A stretch of 64,000 nt of DNA from Ktedonobacter racemifer DSM 44963 (GCF_000178855.1 NZ_ADVG01000002.1:1054001-1118000); one strand, 5' to 3'; shown: positions 41,478-50,433, counted from the stretch's first letter. Program-made: numbers and translations. The notes: generated by a model not told the origin, from the sequence alone.

Positions 41478-42740
41478 ATGCGTTACGCTATTTTTACCGA
41501 TATCCACGCCAATCTAGAGGCTCTCGAGGCTGTACTCGCCAGAATTGACGAGCTCGCCAAAGAACAGCCCATCGATCAGATCTGGTTTTTGGGCGACCTA
41601 GTTGGCTATGGACCAAATCCGAATGAGTGTATCGAGACGCTGCGCAAGCGCACAGATGTGATCATTGCCGGTAACCATGATTGGGCCGCCGTGGGCAAGA
41701 TCGATCTGGAAGAGTTTAGTGAGGCTGCGCGCATCTCTGCGGAGTGGACGCGCGACCAACTGACCGATGAGCACTTCGAGTTCCTCGCGGAACTCCCAGA
41801 GCGTCTGCAAATGGGCGCCTGCACGCTGGTCCATGGGAGTCCCTATGGTCCACTGTGGGAGTATCTGACCTCAGAAGTCCTGGCGGAACGCAGTTTTCAA
41901 CACTTCGACACACGCTACTGTATTGTCGGGCATACGCATGTCCCGATAATCTTCCAGCAGCCTGATACCTATGCGACAACGCCAACCGTTCCCCTCACCG
42001 GTGAGCAGGAAGTACAGGCGCTTGTTGACAATATTGCCGCTGAGGCAGAGGTACAGGCAGCGGACTCGCTGACCGAAGAGGATGATGACGACACCGCCGA
42101 GATGGTCGCCGTGCGTCCCGCTCAGCAGCAAAGCGCGCAGGCAGCACCCTCCGAAGACGTGGCCCATGTCGCACCTCACCTGGAACAACAGCCAGGCCTG
42201 CTAGAGTCGGATGCGGAGCAAGCACCAGAGTCAGGAGACGAGGATATCTCTTTGGAAGACGACACAGAGGGCGACGAAGAGCAGGAGCGTGACCTGGCAG
42301 AGGACGCTCTTGTGGGCGAAGAAACGCAGGAGTTGGAGAAAGAGGCGGACGTGTTGGAAGAGATGGACGAAGAGGAGAGTCATGGCGAGCGCGTCACCTC
42401 TGAGGCCGATATCCTGAGCGCGGAGGATAGCCTGAATCAGGAGATTGAAGAGTTGCTGGCCCTGTTGGGTCTGAGCCAGAGCATGGTCGAGGTCACCAAC
42501 GACATGATTGTCCCGCCCGAGGGCAACTGGAAGGCCCCGGCTGGCTATCGCGCCATCGTCAATCCCGGCGGCGTCGGTCAGCCTCGTGATGGCGATCCAC
42601 GCGCAGCCTTTATGATCTACGACACTGAGCGCGGCTTCACATTCTACCGCGTTGACTATGATTTCAAGAAAACGCAGGAGAAGATCGAGAAGGCGGGCCT
42701 GCCTCCCTACCTGGCAACACGCCTGGCCTACGGTCGCTAA
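41478..42740 (+). CDS. Metallophosphoesterase (YfcE/MJ0936-like) with a long acidic insert
   Basis: A 420-residue protein; typical members are ~160-250. The metal-binding motifs are all in the first 160 residues: FTDIHANLEAL (D, H), WFLGDLVGYGPNP (GD), IAGNHDWAA (GNHD), LVHGSPYGP (H) and IVGHTHVPIIF (GHTH, ~151). From ~170 to ~340 comes a low-complexity, Asp/Glu-rich stretch (QEVQALVDNI, LTEEDDDDTAEM, DEDISLEDDTEGDEEQERD). The C-terminal ~75 residues (GYRAIVNPGGVGQPRDGDPR, then FYRVDYDF) complete the fold. The insert therefore sits between the last metal ligand and the final strands. Substrate unknown. Confidence 0.85.
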   Translation: MRYAIFTDIHANLEALEAVLARIDELAKEQPIDQIWFLGDLVGYGPNPNECIETLRKRTDVIIAGNHDWAAVGKIDLEEFSEAARISAEWTRDQLTDEHFEFLAELPERLQMGACTLVHGSPYGPLWEYLTSEVLAERSFQHFDTRYCIVGHTHVPIIFQQPDTYATTPTVPLTGEQEVQALVDNIAAEAEVQAADSLTEEDDDDTAEMVAVRPAQQQSAQAAPSEDVAHVAPHLEQQPGLLESDAEQAPESGDEDISLEDDTEGDEEQERDLAEDALVGEETQELEKEADVLEEMDEEESHGERVTSEADILSAEDSLNQEIEELLALLGLSQSMVEVTNDMIVPPEGNWKAPAGYRAIVNPGGVGQPRDGDPRAAFMIYDTERGFTFYRVDYDFKKTQEKIEKAGLPPYLATRLAYGR

Positions 42741-42752
42741 GAAAAACACCTT

Positions 42753-43436
42753 ATGAAACTACTTGTTGGCCTGGGTAACCCTGGCGCCCAGTACGAGCGG
42801 ACCCGGCATAATGTGGGCTTCCGCGTCATAGACGCGTTGGCGGAGAAGCTGGGCGTGCGCTGGGAGCGCCGTGGGCGGGCGATGATTGCCAACGCCACCC
42901 TCGAGCATGAGAAAGTTGTCCTGGTAAAACCCATTACCTTTATGAACAATAGTGGCGAGGCTGTAGGCGAGCTACAGCGCTGGTTTAAGCTCGAACCCGA
43001 GGATATCCTGGTGGTCTATGATGAACTCGACCTGCCCGTGGGACAACTCAGAGTACGCGCCAGAGGCAGCGCCGGTGGGCATAATGGCATGAAGAGCCTG
43101 ATCCAATACCTGCATACCGACCAGTTTCCCCGCCTGCGCGTCGGTATCGGGCGACCCGCCAACCGCCGTCTAGACACTATCAACTATGTGCTGGGCATCC
43201 CTCCCAAAGATGAGTATATTACCCTGCTTCAGACAGAGGATAAGGCCCTGGAAGCCTTCTCGCTCATCCTACGCGAAGGGCTTGATCAGGCCATGAATAC
43301 CCTCAATGTCGATCCCGAGGCCCAGCGCAAGGCAGAAGAGAAGCGCCGCCTCAAACAAGAGCGCGAAGCCGCCCGCCAGCAACAAGCCACAATCGGTGAG
43401 AAGCAGGCAGAAGACTCCTCCAGCCCCAGAGCTTAA
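42753..43436 (+). CDS. pth: Peptidyl-tRNA hydrolase
   Basis: A 227-residue protein. The family motifs are GLGNPGAQYERTRHNVGF (catalytic His ~20), LVKPITFMNNSGEAV (Asn ~68), LVVYDELDLPVG (Asp ~93), and GSAGGHNGMKSLI (~110). It releases peptidyl-tRNA that dissociates from ribosomes. It is longer than the usual ~190 residues because of a charged C-terminal tail (QRKAEEKRRLKQEREAARQQ). It starts 12 bp after the phosphoesterase stop with no strong Shine-Dalgarno site. Confidence 0.96.
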   Translation: MKLLVGLGNPGAQYERTRHNVGFRVIDALAEKLGVRWERRGRAMIANATLEHEKVVLVKPITFMNNSGEAVGELQRWFKLEPEDILVVYDELDLPVGQLRVRARGSAGGHNGMKSLIQYLHTDQFPRLRVGIGRPANRRLDTINYVLGIPPKDEYITLLQTEDKALEAFSLILREGLDQAMNTLNVDPEAQRKAEEKRRLKQEREAARQQQATIGEKQAEDSSSPRA

Positions 43437-43523
43437 CATTCGCTCCTGGAACTTCGCCTTTTTTGGCTTGACACTCGCCGCAGGCGCCAACTTCCCTCAA
43501 GGGCCGGTAGGAGGTGTAGTAGA

Positions 43524-43583
43524 CCATGGTACCTCAAAGTGAGAAGTATAGGTAAGGTGGCTTCTCGCTTTGAGGTACCATGG
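43524..43583. repeat. Long inverted repeat F after pth
   Basis: 23-bp arms (43524-43546 and 43561-43583), identical except for one G/T-type mismatch, loop 14 nt. A related core of the GC-rich head, CGCCGCAGGCGCC, lies 36 bp earlier (43476-43488) but not adjacent. It is downstream of pth and about 30 bp before the S41-like gene start. Confidence 0.8.
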
Positions 43584-43614
43584 GGAGAGAGCAGAGAGAG
43601 GAGAGAATGGTAAT

Positions 43615-45213
43615 ATGCAGCGCATTTCCCGGCAAGCGCTTCAGGAAGACCTCTACCAACTTACGCGTCTCTTGAGCGAGTCCCATCCTGATCCCTATAC
43701 TGCAGGCGGAGGTTCCCTCGCCTTTCATCGCCGTGTTAACACGCTCCTGAGCAGCATCCCAGCAGATGGACTGACTCAGACCCAGTTTCTCTGCCACATA
43801 CGCCCGCTCGTCGCCTCGCTGGGCGATGGGAATACATGCCTGTTTACGCCAGAGGAGGAGTGCGAGGCCAGGACGCGCCGTCACCCCTGGCTGACCTGGT
43901 CGGTAATCGAGCAGGATCTCTACCTCGCCCGGGTCTACCAACCTGAGCAGGAGGTATTACTGGGAGCGCGCCTGCTCGCCCTGAACAGCCTACCACTACC
44001 AACCCTCCTCACACGTATGGGCAAGATCCAGGGCTACGATAACATCTACCAGAACCTCGTTCACCTGACCCTGGCCCTAAAAGACCCTTTGCTCCTCAGC
44101 ACCCTCCTGCACCAGGACGAGCCGCCCAACACTATCGAGGTGACGCTCACGCTGCGCAATGGCGATCAGCAAACCATCCAGATTCCGCTTCTTGAGGAGC
44201 GCCCCGGTATTCCCCTGGAGCCAGATAGCACCTTTATCCTGCCCCCGCTCAATTCAGCACGCATGTGCCGCGCCTTCCTCGATGCCGGACACCAGGTAGC
44301 ATATGTGCGAGCCGACTCACTCCTGCGCTATCGCGAGAGCTTTGAGCAATTCCACGCTCAGGGTTACATCGGGCACATGGAACAGCCGCTTGAGGAGGCG
44401 CAACGTTACCCGCCCCTTGACACAAACCCGCCCGGGAAGTTGGAAGAACGCATCGCCCTTGTCCCGGCAGCAACGGACCTACTTCGCGACCTCTTCTCCG
44501 CAATGCGCCTGGCACATACCTCGATACTCATCATTGATCTACGCTTCTGCCCTAGCGGCAACTCGTTCTTTGCCACCATTCTGAGCTATTTTCTTTACGG
44601 CATCGATGCTATGCTCGCGAGCGCCTGGGACGAAAGCTATCAAATCAAACGCTACTCAACACTTTACTTCGAAAACTATATAAAAGACACACCGGAAGAA
44701 CACAGTGAAGCGTTGCGCAATGGTGGCTATGACTACACCGACGAAGCAAGCTGGTTGCAGCGTCAGGAGAGTGGCTTTACGCCACGCGTACGCCTGCAAA
44801 CTCTGGCGGATCTGCGCCAGCAGGTTAAGACATCCCCAACCTTCGCCAGCGAGTTTCAGAAGCGCGCCTACGAGGCCTCATGGACACCAAAGGTCTACGT
44901 GCTCATCTCAGCGCAAACATATAGCGCGGGCTTTGATACGGCTGTGACCCTCCAACGCCATGGCGCGTGCGTCATAGGTACCCCTTCGGCTCAGTCTGGC
45001 AACTGCTTCATTGATGCGCTCAGCTTCACCCTACAGTATTCGCGCCTCAAGGGACACATCGCCTTCAAACGCCGGATCCTCTTCCCCAACAATGAAGAGC
45101 AAGGCAACATACTCAAAGCAGACCATGAACTCACCTATGACTATCTCGCCACGCACAGTTATGATCCCCACGCAGCCATCCGGCTAGCTCTGGACCTGGC
45201 TGGCCTGGCCTGA
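43615..45213 (+). CDS. S41-type protease-like protein
   Basis: A 532-residue protein. The N-terminal ~90 residues resemble the helical domain of C-terminal processing proteases (QALQEDLYQLTRLLSESHPDPY). Then come LVASLGDGNTCLF, a PDZ-like middle and the S41 core: LIIDLRFCPSGNS (~317) and the nucleophile-Ser region ISAQTYSAGFDTAVTLQRHGA (~440). It has no signal peptide. S41 family members are Tsp/tricorn-like proteases; the catalytic Lys is not obvious here. The ATG at 43615 has GAGGAGAG upstream. Function unknown. Confidence 0.75.
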   Translation: MQRISRQALQEDLYQLTRLLSESHPDPYTAGGGSLAFHRRVNTLLSSIPADGLTQTQFLCHIRPLVASLGDGNTCLFTPEEECEARTRRHPWLTWSVIEQDLYLARVYQPEQEVLLGARLLALNSLPLPTLLTRMGKIQGYDNIYQNLVHLTLALKDPLLLSTLLHQDEPPNTIEVTLTLRNGDQQTIQIPLLEERPGIPLEPDSTFILPPLNSARMCRAFLDAGHQVAYVRADSLLRYRESFEQFHAQGYIGHMEQPLEEAQRYPPLDTNPPGKLEERIALVPAATDLLRDLFSAMRLAHTSILIIDLRFCPSGNSFFATILSYFLYGIDAMLASAWDESYQIKRYSTLYFENYIKDTPEEHSEALRNGGYDYTDEASWLQRQESGFTPRVRLQTLADLRQQVKTSPTFASEFQKRAYEASWTPKVYVLISAQTYSAGFDTAVTLQRHGACVIGTPSAQSGNCFIDALSFTLQYSRLKGHIAFKRRILFPNNEEQGNILKADHELTYDYLATHSYDPHAAIRLALDLAGLA

Positions 45214-45264
45214 AGATTGGGAAGTGCTTGTACACGGCGCACCTATCCTCACTAACGTCATAGA

Positions 45265-45325
45265 GGATAAAAGGATGTATGGCCCCAGTTGCTAGAGGCA
45301 ACTGGGGCCATACATCCTTTTATCC
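45265..45325. repeat. Long perfect palindrome G
   Basis: 28-bp arms (45265-45292 and 45298-45325) are exact inverses with a 5-nt loop TAGAG. It lies between the S41-like gene stop and the left end of an IS630 copy. No GC-rich head motif beside it. Confidence 0.9.
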
Positions 45326-45359
45326 GGCTAGTACACTACGGCTCAAATAATGCCGTAGT

Positions 45360-46079
45360 TTATGCCATCAAAGCCTTGCCCTGGTACGTCCATTTGAAGG
45401 GTTTAGCCATCGTGCGGTTGTAATAGGCAATAAAGGCCAGCACTCTGGTTTGCAAATCATCGACCGAGAGAAAAGAGCCACGCTTGAGCAATTTGCGGAC
45501 GAGGATACTGAGCCAGATCTCGATCTGGTTGAGCCAGGAACTGTGCTTTGGCGTGTAATGAAACACGATCTGATGGGTGGGATCACTCAAAAAGGCTGCT
45601 CGACTGACCATGGAAGCGAGCGTCCCGCTTTCGCCTTTGACGCCCAAATCCGCCTCGATTCCACTGCGTTCTGCGACGAAGCGTACCAGCGTTTCGGATT
45701 GATGGATGTTGAGGTTGTCACAGACAAAATGCCAACGAGTGGCTTGGGGATCAGTAGCCACCACTGCCTGGACATGGGCGAGAAAATCGGCCTCGGTTCG
45801 CGTCGGTCCGGCATGGGGAGCCACCACTTCTCCGGTTACAACGTCGCGGCTGAGGATAAAAGCGCGTGTGCCGTGGCGAAGGTACTCAAACTCACGTCGC
45901 TCCACTTTTCCGGGAGCCAGTGGCAAACCTGGGTGTTTACGCTCCAATGCCTGAACCCCGGTCAGTTCATCCGTACTCATCGTCCGTTCTCCTTGTTTGG
46001 CCCGATCGGGGGCTTGTCGATACACCTGGCAGATCGCCCTGATGGTGGCTTCTCTCTGCGGATCAACCGACGGAGTCAA
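45360..46079 (-). CDS. IS630 transposase, catalytic part (ORF B)
   Basis: A 239-residue frame with the DDE catalytic core: the first Asp in MSTDELTGVQ (~36), the second in FVCDNLNIHQSE (~120) and the Glu in HSSWLNQIEIWLS (~190). It ends KWTYQGKALMA. There is no Shine-Dalgarno site near the M at 46079. The frame stays open to 46112, and a -1 shift at the A7 run (46112-46118) in ORF A gives KKRDLQPHLIRYWL, a natural IS630 junction. So the active transposase is very likely a shift product of ORF A and ORF B, 1205 bp in all. Confidence 0.88.
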   Translation of the reverse strand: MTPSVDPQREATIRAICQVYRQAPDRAKQGERTMSTDELTGVQALERKHPGLPLAPGKVERREFEYLRHGTRAFILSRDVVTGEVVAPHAGPTRTEADFLAHVQAVVATDPQATRWHFVCDNLNIHQSETLVRFVAERSGIEADLGVKGESGTLASMVSRAAFLSDPTHQIVFHYTPKHSSWLNQIEIWLSILVRKLLKRGSFLSVDDLQTRVLAFIAYYNRTMAKPFKWTYQGKALMA

Positions 46080-46090
46080 CCAATAGCGGA

Positions 46091-46564
46091 TCAGATGCGG
46101 TTGGAGATCCCTTTTTTTAACACGCGAGCCGCATGGCGTGCGGAGATCTTGGGCACAATCCCGCGCAGCATCACTTCGTCAGCAATTTCTTGTCCCGTCC
46201 AGTGGCTGATCGGGCGTTCTTTCGGTTGCTCGCAAGCCAAAGCAACGATCTGACAGATTTGCTCTGCAGTAATCTCCGAAGGTCGTCCTGGACGTTGGAT
46301 ATCGGTCAGCCGTTCGTTCACCGTCAATTCATCCAGCGACACCGCCTGCAAACCAATCCAGCGTAGCCGCCAACTGCGCACGGTGTCCACACTCACACCC
46401 AGATCTCGGGCTACGTGCGTGTTATTCTTGCCCTGAGCCCCAGCCAGGATCATTCGTCCTCGCAGGGCTACTTGTTGGGGAGTACTCTGCCGACGCACCA
46501 GTGCTTCCAGCTCCTTTTGTTCCTGTTCGCTCAACGTCAACACGACCGGTTTGGGACCACGCAT
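46091..46564 (-). CDS. IS630 transposase, N-terminal part (ORF A)
   Basis: A 157-residue frame containing two helix-turn-helix units (QQVALRGRMILAGAQGKNNT, then VDTVRSWRLRW) and the linker PGRPSEITAEQICQIVALA. It stops 8 codons after the slippery stretch TTAAAAAAAGGG (A7 at 46112-46118). In the -1 frame from there, the sequence continues into ORF B without loss. DNA binding at the IS ends is the role of this part. GGAGG lies just upstream of the ATG at 46564. Confidence 0.85.
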   Translation of the reverse strand: MRGPKPVVLTLSEQEQKELEALVRRQSTPQQVALRGRMILAGAQGKNNTHVARDLGVSVDTVRSWRLRWIGLQAVSLDELTVNERLTDIQRPGRPSEITAEQICQIVALACEQPKERPISHWTGQEIADEVMLRGIVPKISARHAARVLKKGISNRI

Positions 46565-46871
46565 GCTCTCTGTCCTCCTTCGTCTGCTGGCCCTATTTTA
46601 CTCCAGAATTCTTTCAGCCGCACTGGTAGTAATATTGGGAGCTGAAGCAAATGCCCCAAGTGTCGTAGTCATTTGGCTCCTCCTGATCACGCTATTGCAA
46701 CGTTCCTCTCAGGCTCCCAGTTCTTCCTGCTTGCAGGGGAAAGGTATCAAAGGATAAGATAGAGGAAGAGAGAATGATTGAGAAAAAATAAGAAGCATGA
46801 GATTTTTCTGAGAAAATGGCCTTTGTCTGCATAAGATGTACTGAGAATGCACTACGCTCCTGGAGGATCTG
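46565..46871. other. Intergenic, nothing recognised
   Basis: About 300 bp between the IS630 copy and a small plus-strand gene, AT-rich in the second half. No repeat or promoter stands out. Confidence 0.35.
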
Positions 46872-47243
46872 ATGGTTACAAGAGAAAAGAGTCGTGACAT
46901 TCGTGGGAGTTACCAGGTCGTCTTTGAAGCCTGTGTGAGAACCATTGAGAGTTTCGGGCCACCAAGTGAGCAACAAAGTATGATGGGGACCAAGCGTTTG
47001 CTCAGAATTCAATCCGCTAATGCACAGGCAGGGACGATCACTGCCAAGTTAGGCCAAGCATGGAACGTAGAGATGCAGGTCACGAGAGCTGAGGGAAAAT
47101 GCTCAGTATCTGTAAAACTTCTCTCCAACGAGCGCAGGGCTGATCCTTTGGGAGGGATGTTCCGCTGGATCGATGAATTTTTTGATGCTCTCATGCACAT
47201 CACGGGAGAGATTTTATCAAAGGGTCGAGAGCATTTTGACTGA
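46872..47243 (+). CDS. Hypothetical protein
   Basis: A 123-residue soluble protein: GSYQVVFEACVRTIESFG at the start, RIQSANAQAGTITAKLGQ with strands, WNVEMQVTRAEGKCSVSVKLL, and a helical C terminus (MFRWIDEFFDALMHITGEI). The strand-strand-helix layout resembles a START/Bet v1-like or DUF-type small domain but I cannot name it. GGAGG 5 nt before the ATG. It lies between two IS blocks and may be an isolated survivor of older sequence. Confidence 0.6.
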   Translation: MVTREKSRDIRGSYQVVFEACVRTIESFGPPSEQQSMMGTKRLLRIQSANAQAGTITAKLGQAWNVEMQVTRAEGKCSVSVKLLSNERRADPLGGMFRWIDEFFDALMHITGEILSKGREHFD

Positions 47244-47465
47244 ATAGTCAAGAAAAGATCACCACTCAAACAGAAGCAAGATGATCCGTTCTCACAACGC
47301 CACTTGTTGGGACGTGTTATGCTGACATACTAGCCGTTCCAATTCGTTTCGCTTAGTATTGTTGAGAGGGGAGTGCTTCAGGTTTCGGGCCTGGCGTTGG
47401 CTGAGTCGTCTTTCTTTCAATTTTGAGTTACTCCAGAACTATTTCGGCCTCCATGTACTAGTGGG

Positions 47466-48209
47466 TCAACTGGCAATTGAGGTGCCATGAGCGAGTGCGG
47501 CTGCTGAACCACCTAAGCGACGTAAGTAGGCACGTTCGCGGCGTCGGCGTCGCTTGCCATTCCAGACAAAGGGCGTTGGAGTTTGGTTCCAGCCAGCCAC
47601 GGTTTGTTCCAGCCAGTCAATCACTTCTTGAGCATTCTGAGGATATTGTCCACTGAGTGCCCGGCGGACAAGAATGCGTTGGACCGACTCTGCCATGTTC
47701 AACCAGGACCCACCAATCGGCGTATAGAGCGGCATCACCCCGTGATCAAAAAACCAGAGAACCAGATCAGAGGAGAGATGTCCCGCCAGATTATCCAGCA
47801 CCAGAAGAATACGCAAAGGGGGGAGCGTTCGGCCAGGCGGATGACCCAACCAGGTTTCCCAACGGGCATACAGCGGTCGCTCCTCTTCGGGAGGCAAGGT
47901 CTCTGCGGGCTGTTGCTTCTCGATCTCGGTAAGCACTGCGCTTAATTGTTCTTGAAGCCAGGGATGCAGCACGGCATTGGTGGCCGAGATCACTCCTTTG
48001 GCGCGCACATGGCCAGTGGACGGACGGAAGAGGGTGAGGAGTTTTGCGGTACCACCCCGCTCATACTCATGTGGTTGAGTGGCTGGGTAGCCTTCCGGTT
48101 GCCACGATGCCCCTGGTTGGGGGATGGCCTGATAGGGCCCGGCTTCATCTTCATTCAACTGCACGATCCCAGCCGCCTCTGCCTGCTCGCACGCCAGCTC
48201 AATTAGTCT
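47466..48209 (-). pseudogene. IS630 transposase ORF B, interrupted by another IS
   Basis: About 248 codons. The sequence starts RLIELACEQAEAAGIVQLNEDEAGP, then YQAIPQPGASW, LLVLDNLAGHLSSDLVLWFFD, YTPIGGSWLNMAESVQRILV and ends with GGSAAALAHGTS. DDE residues are the Asp of NEDEAG, the Asp of VLDNLAG, and the Glu of NMAES. The frame past 48209 towards 48272 belongs to the inserted IS. Its 5' continuation is ORF A at 49885-50433, beyond the insertion. Confidence 0.8.
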
Positions 48210-48287
48210 TTTTTTTCTAGAATCGTAAACAGGCCTTGGAGGAAGGAGTAAACTGTACAGAAAGAGGTGCATCAGGAGAAAACGTAG

Positions 48288-49298
48288 ATGAGAGGAAGAA
48301 GAGTTGCCCGTCCCCAGGCAGAGCAGCAGGTCCGTTTAGAGCCACACGAGGAGCATTGTCGCTCGTGTGGAACATGGATGCCGGTGGCCTATCATGCGCA
48401 TCGGAAGATCCTTACCGTCAAGGGGTTAGTCCAGTTACGCTTGGTCGTTCGTCGTTGTCCCAATCCAGCATGCCAGGCCTATAAACAGCCCTACCGACCA
48501 GAGGAAGAAGGCCGATGGGCGTTACCCCATGGAGAATGTGGTCTGGATCTGATCGCGTTGGTGGGCAGATTGCGCTATCGAGAACAGCGCTCAGCTCCCG
48601 AAATGCAGCGGATCTTGCAGGAGCGAGGACTGCGGGTCTGTGAACGGACCGTTGAGCATCTGATGCACCGCTACGAGGAATTGGTGACGCTGCATCTCTC
48701 CTGCCGGCAACGACTGCACACCCGTTTCTCCTCTCAAGGGCGAGTGATCCTGGCCATCGATGGGTTGCAACCCGATGTGGGCCATGAGGTCCTTTGGGTG
48801 ATCCGGGAAGTGCTCACAGGGGAGATCGTGCTAGCTAGAGCGCTTCTCAGTTCAACCCAAGAAGATCTCTCCGGCCTGCTCACCGAGGTGAAAGAGATCC
48901 TTTCTGTCCCGGTTCATGGGATCATCTCCGATGGGCAGCTCTCCATTCGCCGGGCAGTTGCCAGTGTCTTCCCTGAGGTTCCTCATCAGCTCTGCCACTT
49001 TCATTACCTGCGTGAAGCGGGCAAACTCATCTTTGAGGCGGATCGGCACGCCAAAAAGGAACTGAAAAAGCAGGTTCGCGGTGTGCGGCCCATCGAACGA
49101 GCCGTGGAAAGCAGGACCGATGCTGAGGCGGAAGTGATTCACGAGTACGCTTTGGCGGTTCGAGCCAGCCTGACCGACGATGGCTTGCCACCGCTCTCGG
49201 CTTCTGGCTTACGTTTGCAGGAACGACTTCAAGCGATCCATGATTCACTTGAGCGAGTGGGAGAAAAAAGGGGCTTCCCAGCGCGCTTGAACGATTGA
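48288..49298 (+). CDS. Transposase N-terminal part (zinc ribbon, first catalytic Asp)
   Basis: A 336-residue frame. A zinc ribbon (CRSCGTWMPV, then CPNPACQAY) lies at ~20-65, a helix-turn-helix-like region at ~90-130, then the RNase H-like core with Asp in ILAIDGLQPD (~163), Asp in GIISDGQLSIRRAV (~225) and the CHFHYLREAGKL motif typical of MULE/IS256-type enzymes. It ends at a stop just after FPARLND. The second frame continues in -1; the slippery stretch A-AAA-AAG (49264-49270) lies 8 codons before the stop. AGGAG precedes the ATG. Confidence 0.85.
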   Translation: MRGRRVARPQAEQQVRLEPHEEHCRSCGTWMPVAYHAHRKILTVKGLVQLRLVVRRCPNPACQAYKQPYRPEEEGRWALPHGECGLDLIALVGRLRYREQRSAPEMQRILQERGLRVCERTVEHLMHRYEELVTLHLSCRQRLHTRFSSQGRVILAIDGLQPDVGHEVLWVIREVLTGEIVLARALLSSTQEDLSGLLTEVKEILSVPVHGIISDGQLSIRRAVASVFPEVPHQLCHFHYLREAGKLIFEADRHAKKELKKQVRGVRPIERAVESRTDAEAEVIHEYALAVRASLTDDGLPPLSASGLRLQERLQAIHDSLERVGEKRGFPARLND

Positions 49299-49888
49299 AG
49301 CGTGTGCTCAACAAAGGGCTGGGGGCCACCAAGGAGCCCTTTGAGGTCGTGCGTCCGCTCTTTACGCTGCTTTTCGAGGTGGCCCATGTCTTGAGTAACC
49401 AGCAACAGCACGAGGCAAAAGACGTGCACAAGCGCTTTGAGAACCATCTCATGCGGATGCAAGAGCAGGTCGGACAGTCGGAGGCTATGAGGCCGGCGCT
49501 CGTGCACTTCCTGAAAGTGACCGAAAGTTATGCCCCCCATCTCTTCTTCTGTTATCAGGTGGCGGGTCTGCCCAAAACCAACAACGATCTGGAGCAGGCC
49601 TTTGGCAAGGTCCGAGCTGGTGAGCGCCGAGCCACGGGACGCAAAGGAGCCATCCCTGGACTGGTGGTGCATGGACCAGTGCGGGTGACCGCGGCACTGG
49701 CGACACGCTTGCATTCGTTCAGCGCCGAGGAACTGATCCCATACGATCTGACCCGCTGGCAGCACGTGCGGTCAGGAATCTCCTCTCGGCAAGAGGCTCG
49801 TCGCAAGCAGTTTCGTTTTCGCAAAGATCCCACCGCCTATCTGGCTCGTTTGGAGGAACAACTTTCTAAGATGAGTTTACGATTCTAG
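49295..49888 (+). CDS. Transposase C-terminal part (-1 frame continuation)
   Basis: 197 codons read as the -1 continuation of the preceding frame; the joined product reads EKKGLPSALERLKRVLNKGLG without loss of reading sense. It carries the catalytic Glu region LPKTNNDLEQAFGKVRAGERR (~112) typical of the NN(x)LE motif of the MULE/IS256 group. The stop codon TAG is within the right terminal repeat. A translation start on its own is unlikely (TTG, no Shine-Dalgarno site). Either programmed frameshift or an inactivating indel explains the split. Confidence 0.8.
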   Translation: MKRVLNKGLGATKEPFEVVRPLFTLLFEVAHVLSNQQQHEAKDVHKRFENHLMRMQEQVGQSEAMRPALVHFLKVTESYAPHLFFCYQVAGLPKTNNDLEQAFGKVRAGERRATGRKGAIPGLVVHGPVRVTAALATRLHSFSAEELIPYDLTRWQHVRSGISSRQEARRKQFRFRKDPTAYLARLEEQLSKMSLRF

Positions 49889-50433
49889 TTTTTTTTCGGC
49901 GTTTCTGGATCATACACAGTCACGGTGCCACTTTTCCGCTTGCGTAGGGCGTAGCCTGTACGGCACCAGGTGCGCGTGCGCTGATAGCTGTAGCCAGACT
50001 CATGCAGCACCTGACGAATGGTTTCAGCACCAACATGAGGCAGATCCGTTTTGCGCAATGCTCGGCGCAGGGTCATCAGAGACCAGATGCCCGTTTGATC
50101 TTCCTGGTGATCAGGCTTGCGCTGCACTTCGGCGAGAATGCGTGTTTGCTGCGCACTCGTGTAGGTCGGCTTGCGACCACGACCTGTCGCAATGGAAAGG
50201 GCGAGGAGGCCGTGTTGGTTGAAGCGACTCACCAATCGACTAATGGTATCATTGCTTTTGTATCCTGCGACTATCGCAGCCTCGGTATAGGATTTTCCCG
50301 CTCTGACAGATAACAACGCGTTCGCTCGCTTGATGATATCCATGCGTTCACTGGTGGATTTGGCAAGCTTTTGTAAGGCTTGCTCTTCTTGCTGAGACAA
50401 TTCACGTAATGGATCTTTTTGTATTTTACTCAT
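49885..50433 (-). CDS. IS630 ORF A of the interrupted copy
   Basis: A 182-residue frame with helix-turn-helix (SYTEAAIVAGYKSNDTISRL), the linker TGRGRKPTYTSAQQTRILAE and the terminal TVYDPETPKK, at which the frame meets the A8 tract and the inserted IS at 49889. Past that insertion, the same transposase would continue as RLIELACE (48209). Whether an extra frameshift was needed depends on the original length of the A run. ATG 50433 is chosen because the upstream extension is outside the family. Confidence 0.8.
   Translation of the reverse strand: MSKIQKDPLRELSQQEEQALQKLAKSTSERMDIIKRANALLSVRAGKSYTEAAIVAGYKSNDTISRLVSRFNQHGLLALSIATGRGRKPTYTSAQQTRILAEVQRKPDHQEDQTGIWSLMTLRRALRKTDLPHVGAETIRQVLHESGYSYQRTRTWCRTGYALRKRKSGTVTVYDPETPKKN

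Larger units (their letters stand above)
45335..46564 (-). mobile_element. IS630-type insertion sequence, copy 1
   Basis: Contains the two transposase frames on the minus strand. The left edge is taken at the 8-bp stem ACTACGGC/GCCGTAGT (45335-45359), the right edge at the start of ORF A. Terminal inverted repeats could not be identified by eye, so ends are approximate. Confidence 0.6.
48217..49888 (+). mobile_element. IS inserted in the IS630 copy (zinc-ribbon, MULE-like transposase)
   Basis: A 1672-bp element. Its ends are CTAGAATCGTAAAC (48217) and the inverse GTTTACGATTCTAG (49888). An 8-base T run flanks it on each side (48209-48216, 49889-49896), consistent with an 8-bp target duplication, though a shorter one within a longer T run cannot be excluded. 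It splits the ORF A/ORF B of the IS630 copy. The family is not certain: a MULE/IS256-like superfamily, possibly close to ISKra4-type elements. Confidence 0.85.
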
